Assembly: GCA_030704615.1 (NCBI GenBank)
Contig: CM060733.1
Coordinates: 68,634,001 to 68,698,000, forward strand
Length of the DNA: 64,000 bases
DNA from: Takakia lepidozioides
Lineage: Eukaryota > Streptophyta > Takakiopsida > Takakiales > Takakiaceae
Reading direction: 5' to 3'
In this document: positions 55,540 through 64,000 of the stretch, piece by piece
Layout: each line of letters begins with the position of its first letter
Position numbering within the stretch: the first letter of the stretch is position 1
Program-made: the position numbers and the translations under genes
Notes under the pieces: generated by a model
Seen by the model: only the letters and a program-made list of their open reading frames with translations
What the model was told of the DNA's origin: nothing
Databases searched by the model: none

Positions 55540-56528
55540 AATTCCACATCTTGAAGGGGATGAGAGATTCGGCTCCTGTAAGAGGAAATTGAACACCCCA
55601 CCTGGCTCGGATTCTGATTCGCACAGGGCAGACCGTGATAACTTCTCGAAGCCTCATGTTCCCCTCCATAACAAATCGATGTCCGGAACCTCCGACACGA
55701 CGGCAGACTCCAACATCAAACAGTGCCACTGAAATGATGCAGGAGAGAAACTACCCCCTTGATGTGCTGGAGTCCACATGCCCCGACCACGTTTGACACA
55801 TAGAACGCACAAGTGCAGGGTCTCGTGTGAAATGTACATCGATCAGGGCAACTAATTTTGAAAAGTGCACTTCATCTATATTCAGAGGTGGTGCCCGGAC
55901 TCATACTCCGACTTTCACGGGTGTGATGTGTCCATATGGCCAACCAGAAGCAAAAAACCACAAGTTCTGGTTCTGCGCAGACGATTGTAGTAGATGTGTG
56001 CATGGAACTATGCGTTCTTCCGTGGTGATGAAGCCAGCTTTTCCAACCGTTTGGCCCGTCAAGGTGGGAACACATCTCACGAGTTAGGAGATTGCAATGC
56101 TGGAGGAAGCAGATTTTTCCCTTGCGAGACAACCCCAACTGCATGCATGTGCTTTTACTTCTGCATCCTCTCGGGTCCCTCCGGCAAATCCTCACTTGTG
56201 GCCAACCAAACGAGATGGAAAACTGGTTCGGCATTTCCCTCCAACCGCTGAACACTTCGGCAAAGTGGAGTCCGCAAGAATGCTCCAAGCTCGTGTTGCA
56301 AGCACCACGGAAGTGCCCGATTTCCCCAATTGCACATGTCCTGATTTTGTGAATATGCTATCAACCAGTTTGGGCAAGAGAGGTAAATTCATACCCTACA
56401 AACATTTGTATTTCATATTTTTGAAGATGATGGTTTGCGATCCCAAATGTGATAACTTCGTTCACCAGGCCACTCTGAGTTTCAATGAGGTCGATACTCT
56501 ATTGCAGCGGGATACAACACATAGGTAG
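55540..56528 (+). pseudogene. Decayed MULE/SWIM gene relative, C-terminal part
   Basis: It follows the 3' part of the 24.8-28.7 kb copy. HLEGDERFGSCKRKLNTP corresponds to HLEGDVRTRPVRRRIEEE; TPTFTGVMC..FWFCADDCSRCVHG to PTFTGRFVH..FWFCRHDIMTCVYG; and FPNCTCPDFVNML to LPTCNCTDFQIMA. In the SWIM finger the second pair has changed from YCPCKHLYYVYLK to FIPYKHLYFIFLK, so both cysteines are lost. Frames change at least twice. It is a different, older lineage than the two near-identical copies. The transposase core is absent. Confidence 0.65.
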
Positions 56529-58469
56529 CATCTGCTATGCAATGTGGTATGTGGACAACCATGCTATGAAATGTGCAATTTGCAACATTGTCATGGAAAT
56601 TCAATTCAAATCAATTCGTTTGCAACATCGTCGGCGGTGCAATGATATGGCGTCCCTTATCCCTCCATTATGCTTCCAACTATACTGAGTGAGCTCTGAG
56701 TGGCAACTTTTAAAAGCACATGCATCATTGCACCTTTCGAAGGCTACATGTTTTCCTGTCGCTATGCACTGCAATCATCTTTTGAAGATGATCCTAACTC
56801 TCATTGTTATTTGGGGAGGGAGCAAGGTCTTCCCGTGGCAGCCTCTGTGGCGCATACTTTGTGAGGATATTTTCTCGTCCTTGTAATTGTAAAAGTGAAA
56901 CAAACATTTGTAATTGCACAATGTTGGATGCTACAATTGTAGGCCCTATGGTAGTCTTCATTGTATTCAGCCAAGGATTCCCTGCATTAATCCCACGGTC
57001 ACAGGACCATCCTCGGTTATAGGCGGCGCATGTTCATGCTGACGTGGCAGATGATGGCGCAGTGCCACATCAGCATTTGTCGCCATATCAGCCTGCTGAC
57101 ATCATGCTCACGCAGTTATACCGTATTACTCGCACTTGCTTCAGCCTATGCAGCGCTGCTGCCGTACCTTGTGCGCCGGGCAAGTCACTCGACCCTAGCC
57201 GGCTCTAGCCTGCTGGTCCAGCAGCCGCAACTCACTCAATGGGCCCCACCACCGTATGTCGCACTCTACGCTCGCGTTTGAGCACCAAGTTACTGGCCCC
57301 ACCACCCCACCACTCTAGCTCACACCACAGCCTAGCTCACCAAGTCACTGGCCCACCACACTCTTGGCACCACTCCTGCAGCGTCGTCCCTACCTTTCGA
57401 GGTTGTCATTGTGGAATGTTGTAGAGCGTGCCGCCTCGTCGCCCTTTTGGAAAGTTCTAGAGCCTTCCGACTCGTCATCCTTCTTGCTCTTTCTACGCTA
57501 CCCGCTACACGTGTGCTCAATATTCAGGCGTTCCAGCAGCCCAACTCGCCCTTTCCATTGGCCGGGCCATTCGCCTTCATCTTGTCGACCTTCAGGATCA
57601 ACCCCTCGCAAGATTTGGGACTCTTATTTATTTATTTATGTACATAATTATACGCGGTTTTCTCAAAGGGAGGTGGAGGGGTGGGGGTTTGGGTACGAGG
57701 GAAGTGGCGCAGCGGGACGGCCAAGAAGGGAAGTCCCGGGAGGGCGCCCGGCTGTGATGCACACAGTGCGACGAGATAGTGGAGGGACCGACATGGGCCA
57801 AGGATTTGACGCGGACCCCGTAGGACGGCCTACGCTCATGCCAGCGTCAAGTTGGCCGCGCTGTTTGCACGCTCGAAATAAACTCGTTGGCTGAGCGAGA
57901 TTGGGTGGGAATCTTGGCCTAAGATTGGAATCTTTTCTAGAACAGCTCTTTTGGTATTCCGCAGAAAAAGACCGGGGCAGTTCTCTCGAGGACGTGCGTT
58001 CCCGGAACAAGGTGCGACGACGGATAGATGTAGATAGTTGAGTTAGGGTAGGCTGGTCCGAGGTGGACACACGCACCGTTATGCGCAGTTAACTGACCAT
58101 TGGAGTTGGTTCCATACATCCGTCCTTTCGCCCTCCCCAGTTTCCTTCGTTTCCTTGTTCTCTCTCACCCTGCGCTTGTGCCTTGTGGCGGAAAAAGCTG
58201 TGGTCTGCAGTAAGTGGGATCGGGCAATCGGGGAGAGGGACTTGCTTGTTACATGTGATTACCGGTGGTGGAGGAGGAAGAGGAGGTACTTCGTATATGA
58301 GGGTGGATCGAGGGGAAGGGGGAAGTTTACATGTGTAGTCTGGCTGGCAGTGCGTGTGCGCGTTCAGCCTCCTGGCCATGTCCATGTCAGCCAGGGTTAG
58401 GGTTGTGGTGTTAGGGTTAGGAGTGCGGCCTGCTCAGGCAGCGCTGCGCTCATTGTCCGGAGTTGGTCA
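56529..58469. other. Intergenic region upstream of the MATH gene
   Basis: No gene is recognised. There are words like CTGACGTGGCAG (57040) and many CACCAC runs (57245-57370). From about 58100 the sequence is likely the promoter/leader of the MATH gene, including two TTAGGGTTAGG-like words near 58397-58420 and a GGTGGAGGAGGAAGAGGAGG purine stretch. A TATA box could not be placed with confidence. Confidence 0.35.
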
Positions 58470-61400
58470 GTGAAGCATCAAATGCCAAGCATGAATCATA
58501 TCCAGGACGCAGCTCTGTTGGAGGCTGCTGCGGCAGCAACATCAGGGGGCAGTGGAACGATGGAAAACTCCCTGGTGTCTGTGAGAGGGGAGAAGAGCGG
58601 CGTGGCACGGGGAGGTGAGAATGGGGACGAGCCCCGGGAGGGTGGCCAGGAGTCTGTGATAGTTGAGAAGAAAGGAGAGCATGCAGCTGTGTGCAAGTGG
58701 ACAATTGTACAGTTTGCCAAGGTTAAGGCGCGAGCACTATGGAGTCGCTACTTTGAGGTAGGGGGTTATGACTGCCGTCTGTTGGTGTATCCTCGGGGGG
58801 ACTCCCAGGCATTGCCAGGCTATCTCTCCATATATTTGCAGGTCACTGACCCCCGAGGCTCCTCATCCTCGAAGTGGGATTGCTTTGCAAGCTACCGCCT
58901 GTGTGTAGTGAACCAGCGCGACGAGACTAAATCGATCCAGCGAGACTCGTGGCACCGGTTCTCCGGTAAAAAGAAGTCACATGGATGGTGCGATTTTACA
59001 CCGTCAGCGACAGTGTTGGACATGAAAGGCGGATTTGTGGTGACCGAGGCGGTTCTGATTACGGCCGAGATTTTAGTATTAAACGAGTCTGTGTCATTTT
59101 CCAGGGATAATGAACTGCCAGTGACCGCGGGGCCTGTTCCAGAAGTGTTGAGTGGAAAGTTCACATGGAAAGTACATAATCTTTCACTTTTTAAGGAGAT
59201 GATCAAAACCCAGAAAATCATGAGCCCTGTGTTTCCTGCTGGGGAGTGTAATCTCAGACTGAGTGTCTACCAGTCATCTGTGAGTGGGGTTGACTACCTT
59301 TCCATGTGCTTGGAGAGCAAGGACACCGAGAAATCTAGCGTTCCCGAACGCAGCTGCTGGTGTTTGTTCCGCATGTCAGTACTTAACCAGCGTGCAGGTA
59401 TGAACCACATGCATCGGGATTCCTACGGCAGGTTTGCTGCTGATAACAAAAGCGGCGATAACACTAGCCTTGGCTGGAATGATTACATGAAGATGGCAGA
59501 CTTTGTGGCAGCGGAGATGGGATACCTAGTCGATGACACTGCTGTATTCAGTGCCTCATTTCATGTGATCAAGGAATCCAGCACGTTTTCAAAGAATCTG
59601 GGGCCAATAGGAGTGAGGGCGAGTGCAAAGAAAAGTGATGGTTACCAGGGCAAGTTTATGTGGCGCATCGAGAACTTCACTCGGCTGAAGGATCTGTTAA
59701 AGAAGCGGAAAATTACAGGGCTGTGCATCAAGAGTAGGAGGTTTCAAGTGGGTAATCGAGATTGCCGACTCATCGTCTATCCCCGAGGTAGGCTGGGGTT
59801 GAACCCTTTTGTTAACATGGCATTTTTAAGGTGTGAAATGGTAGTTGGTGTAGTGTTTTGGGGTCAATGCTAGCCACAATGCACTCGAACAGCTCATGGT
59901 CAACAAGGTTCATATATTGTGCAGTCTTCTACTTGTAACCTATTCAGGAATATGTTGTTACTTCTGTGTTCTGCCATACCCTGTCAAGCAATGCCTGAAA
60001 AATGGATTCAAACATTCAAAAGTTTGGATGACCTTTTGAGTTTCCTATCGTAGGAGAATCCTAATTTCGTGAGGATTTGTTTCACAGGAGATATATCAAC
60101 ATGTATATGCCCAAATTTAAAGGGGTTCCGTAGCTGGTTGGTATTAAGAGTCTTCAGTAGAAGATGGAGCTTTGGCTTCTATGAGTAAAGGTGGCCTTGC
60201 CAAGCTTTGGCAGCTGCTCCCGCTGGCGAATCACATGTGATGGCTGAACTTGCCAGTGTGTTCATACGTTGGAAAGTGGAGCTAACTGTAAGCCCCATGT
60301 GCAGCCGAAATCCATGTTTTGAAGTTGGGGAGCCCTGTAGGGTATGCACAAAGGGAACGTCCTGCCAGTCACTATGTGCAGGAATTGTGGTAGTAACTTT
60401 TGGGTGAAGGATTCAGTATACAGGCACTGCCTGGAAGCCAGTAGAGACAGATGAACCAATATCATGAGGTAGAGTTAGTGAAGTTTGGTAGGCCTTTTGA
60501 TTCATGTGAGGTGTGTTGATGGGCTGGAGCCCTTCACGGTAGCTGTGCCAGGGCCCAATTGGGAGATCTCATTGACTACGCACATTATTACACTCCGGCT
60601 TCAAATGTGTGTCTACAGTTCCCTTATTTTAGCGCTCTCTGGGTGTGCTGGTAGACTGGTCAAATGCCCCTGGATAACTTTGACAAGGTGAGACTATCCA
60701 ACCTTCATAAAAAGTATAATCTTGATAATATTTTCTGATAGCTGGGCTTATGCACATGTGTGCACAATCCTCTGTCACTAAACCCAAAGTCCTTAAGTTT
60801 TTGCAATTCGGAGACACTAGTGTGGCCTGTATTGGATAAGGTTCTGTCAGGAGGCCCTCTCACCATTCGGCTGTCTTTGGGCCTGTGGATGAGAAGTTGA
60901 CCCTGCACCTTCCCTCCAGATCCGGTTGGAAGTGCTAGCCACTTCAATAAGAAGTTAAGAGCCTGGGCTGCCTGGGTTTCACATATCTGTCATATGAGAT
61001 GCTGATTGTGATTGTCTGGTATTCTCATGGCTTATCTCACTGGCAAAATTCTAGAGTATAAATGACAATACTGTCAGATGATGTACACATGTTGTAAGAT
61101 GTAGTCTAATTTCAACAGCCTTGTGGCCTTAAGTCGGCCCCCAACTCTGGCAGTGCTGAGAAGTGGGACAACTCGGCATGATGGAGTCACAATCCAGGCC
61201 GACGAGACAGGTCCTGTACTTCCAGATCGGCAGTATATGTCCTGAGAAAAGTCAGAAAGTAACCTATCAAGAAATTGCCTTCCACAATTTTTATTTTGCT
61301 CTCCCACAAACAGTTTTCACAGTTTAGGCTACTCCCATTGTGCATTCTCTTCTGCTGGCTACTAAGATAAAGTTGTCTCTTACTTTCATATCTGTAAACA

Positions 61401-62147
61401 GCATTTCAATGTTGGGAGTTTCTGGATCTATGGTTTTTCCAGAGGCATTGCATTTCTTGTAGCCTTCCTGGGTTCTTGCTGCCTTGTTATCCTCCATAAA
61501 ACCTTCCTGGTTTGAACCTGTCACTCAAAGGCTATACAATTAAGAGAAGTTATTGACGTCCGTGGTGCAAGTTAGGAGCAAGCAATGGTCTACACACAGG
61601 TTTAAGGTTGTGTTTTGACCTATTTGTTGATTTGTGTGGTCAACTGTATCAGGGCAGTCACAACCGCCTTGCCACCTCTCAATGTTTCTGGAAGTGACAG
61701 ATCCCCGCAACACATCTGCAGACTGGAGCTGCTTTGTAAGTCACCGTCTGTCAGTTGTGAATCAACGGACTGAGGAACGCTCTGTTACCAAAGAATCTCA
61801 AAATCGGTACTCGAAGGCTGCAAAGGACTGGGGGTGGCGTGAATTTGTCACGCTAACCAGTCTTTTTGACCAAGACTCAGGGTTTCTGGTTCAAGACGTG
61901 GTGGTCTTTTCTGCCGAGGTGCTGATCTTGAAGGAGACATCAACAATGCTGGAGCTTCCTGAAAATGAAGGGGAGGCCCCGTCTACACCTGGTCCAGCAT
62001 CCGGGGGGGGTAGTGAGACGGGCAAGATCGTCAACCGTGGCACGTTCACATGGCGAGTTGAAAATTTTTTGGCATTCAAGGAAATCATGGAGACACGCAA
62101 GATCTTCAGCAAGTTCTTCCAGGCTGGTGGCTGTGAACTTCGCATCG
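58470..62147 (+). CDS. Multi-MATH (TRAF-like) domain protein, 5' exons, partial
   Basis: Exon 1 (58470-59787) and exon 2 (61653-62147) join in phase, giving YPRGG then QSQPPCHLSMFLEVTD across the junction. MATH repeat 1 (residues about 72-205): CKWTIVQFAKVKARALWSRY, GGYDCRLLVYPRGDSQALPG, SYRLCVVNQ. Repeat 2 (about 227-365): GKFTWKVHNLSLFKEMIKTQ, LSVYQSSVSGVDYLSMCLES, HMHRDSYGRFAADNKSGDN. Repeat 3 (from about 393, crossing the intron): GKFMWRIENFTRLKDLLKKR, then WSCFVSHRLSVVNQ. Repeat 4 starts at GTFTWRVENFLAFKEIMETR and is cut at the exon 2 donor. This is the plant family of large four-MATH TRAF-like proteins (At2g25320-like, recalled). The frame is intact. Start Met 58470 is the first; MPSMNH five codons on is an alternative. 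No RING domain is seen in this part. Later exons lie outside the window. Confidence 0.92.
59788..61652 (+). other. Intron 1 of the MATH gene
   Basis: About 1.87 kb between donor CCCCGAG|GTAGGC and acceptor CTGTATCAG|GGCAG, splitting MATH repeat 3. No coding frame or repeat of note is seen inside. Confidence 0.85.
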
Positions 62148-64000
62148 GTGCGTGTTTGTCGCAACTTGCTTATTTTGTATGTGGCCTGTTATGAGTTACT
62201 TGTTGGATGCTTAATTTGGTTCAATCTTTTCAGACTACAATCTGACTGAATTGAAAGGACCATACTTAGAGTTAGTGTGAATCTGCTCCAGAAGAATTTG
62301 ATTGCATTCTGAAAGCTGTGGGTGAATTGTAGCAAGTGCTGCAGGTCAAATTGTCATGGCTGCTTGCTCCAATGCTATGGCGCAAGTTGTGGGCCAGGCT
62401 CGTGGAATTATATGATGTAGTCTTTGAAGGATGAATTGACTCCTCTTTGAACTATTTATTTTTGTGGATATCCAGCACTGTAGTCTAACATTCTTCTATC
62501 AACATTGAGAACTGTCTTATATCTTAAAGTTGTTCTCGTCAGCCTGCAACATAAGAATATTCAGTCTCTCATTATGCTCTGGGCTATTCTGCCCTTCTAA
62601 CATGTGCATGTCTTGTCAAGATGGTCTTGTCTCCTTTGGCCTGTTACTTTACTTGCACATCATGAGTCTTCTGATTGACTCCTTGCTGTAGATGCTGTCA
62701 GTTATCCAGACCTGTCATACTGGTATTTTTAGCTTAACTTTTCAGTTTGGCAGTTCTGTTTCTCATTTTCCTTTGCTTCTGTACAGTACATCCAAGCATT
62801 CAACTTTGGGAGCAAATCTTGTCAGGTAGTTATAGTGACCAGCTTGTGGCCTGCCTTTCCTGCAGGGTTGATTTCCTTAAACTTGCTGGTGAATATTTAT
62901 CGTTCTTCATGAGCTGAGGATAGAATTGTAGCCACCTTATTCTCCAGTATGCGCTGAGACTTGGATTAGGCTGAGTCTCTTTGCAATGGATACTTTCTGG
63001 AAATGTGGTGGCAGGATATTGGGAATGTGGACCCTTTCCAGTATAGTGGGTTTTGATGGATTAGCCGGGTTTATTTTTTGGATGCTTCTACCAAATTCAC
63101 AAATGGTTCTGAACTTTCCATCATGACATATACAATAGTTTTAGATAGAGTACTGCCCCAGCATCCTCTGTAATAATTGAGCCTTGCAGGAAGGAAGGAG
63201 GATCTGTGTGGTGTGATTTAGAATTACAATGGCCTGTAGTTAAAAAAGATAGCAGTAGCTCTCTTTGATCAAAGGCGGAACCGAGAGGCTTTGGTCTGAT
63301 TTAGTAGAGATTTTTGAAAATTTCTCGTTAAACCTCCTAATGTATAAAATCTCTATCTTTTCGTTTTTTCTTATCTTTGATATGCTTCTCTGCTCAGTGA
63401 GATTGTATATCACTTTTTTGCTGGATGTATTCTGAGCATAAGAGAAAGAAGAACTCCTTACAGGTTTGGCTGACTCCGTTGTATAGCCTAGACCCAATGG
63501 TGAGAGTCATTTGGCAGCAACAGCTACTTATCTTATGCAAAAGAGGGTGGGTGTTTCCTTTCCGAATACTTTGGTGGTAAACTAATGTGCCTTCTTTTAA
63601 GCAGGCCTTAACATGGGAATTGGCCGGAGTCTTTCTTCCCAAGACCTGGGCTATCAGGTGCCAAAGTGATGATTTCCATGGGCGGTGTAGTCAGGTAGTT
63701 TGCAACATTTTGCAAATTCCTTAACCCTACTGAAAGAAGGAACCAAACGATGATCGGAAGCAGGTGTGTATGCCACAGCAATGCCCGACCAGTGAGCAGC
63801 GGCATGGAAGTGTGAGGAATAATTAACAGAACGAGTGCCATTCCCAAACCCCATTCTGAGCTTTTTCCACTTTCCACCCTCTCCTCTTTCTAACTCTCCC
63901 CTCTCTCCCAACATACTTTCAATAGCTGGGTAGGACACTGATTCCTTCGTACTTGCTGCTTGGCTCCCAGGTGTGTACGAATCCTTTGACACACTCTGCA
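62148..64000 (+). other. Intron 2 of the MATH gene, to the window edge
   Basis: Donor GCATCG|GTGCGT at 62147/62148. No continuation of MATH repeat 4 was found before 64000, so this intron is at least 1.85 kb or the next exon was missed. Nothing else is recognised. Confidence 0.6.

Noticed and set aside
57364-58119. Protein-coding genes in the MATH upstream region
   Set aside because: Only overlapping low-complexity frames on both strands, without motifs or splice support.

Overview
The window is eukaryotic nuclear DNA, very probably from a streptophyte alga of the Chara type. Exons are separated by GT..AG introns and repeats fill most of the sequence. The best-preserved host gene, at the right edge, closely matches a land-plant multi-MATH-domain protein, and two retrocopies derive from Lhcb4 (CP29) and a BURP-domain gene. 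Assignment to a charophyte is an inference.

Layout. 1-1570: inverted 5' part of a MULE/SWIM transposase-like gene. 1640-2425 and 8050-9040: arrays of a 22-bp palindrome (arms GGAAATGCGG/CCGCATTTCC). 2836-7926: about ten-exon, frame-damaged gene joining a ParB-like motif to a permuted N4/N6 DNA-methylase-like domain, with the same palindrome in three introns. 9340-10985: diverged inverted duplication of an unknown coding sequence. 11.4-13.3 kb: CACTA (TNP2) transposase remnant. 14.4-15.7 kb: SET-like remnant followed by a CACTA N-terminal piece. 15.8-24.8 kb: three copies of a 1.5-2 kb repeat and two of a 0.55 kb repeat around gag-like remnants. 24.8-28.7 kb: fuller MULE/SWIM copy. 29.6-35.4 kb: second CACTA element (TNP2, DUF4218, DUF4216), with SINE insertions and a hairpin-rich flank. 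35.6-37.2 kb: LTR-like and simple repeats.

37.3-49.2 kb (minus strand) is a Ty3/gypsy element: gag, CCHC knuckles, protease, DNMT3-like cytosine methyltransferase, reverse transcriptase, RNase H, integrase and a C-terminal PHD finger. It is flanked by apparently identical 354-bp direct repeats. Between the upstream repeat and gag lie an Lhcb4 retrocopy with a poly(A) tail, a BURP fragment and an unknown 249-residue ORF. 49.6-53.6 kb holds a related gag-protease copy split by an inversion. 54.2-55.5 kb is a 13-unit minisatellite, 55.5-56.5 kb a decayed MULE/SWIM relative, and 58.5-62.1 kb two exons of the MATH gene, which continues off the right edge.

Apart from the MATH gene almost everything is mobile DNA or its debris. 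The two features most deserving attention are the ParB/DNA-methylase gene with its associated palindrome, and the retrotransposon that pairs a cytosine methyltransferase with a PHD reader and carries C-to-T-type nonsense codons. All calls come from reading the sequence by eye; no database search was run.
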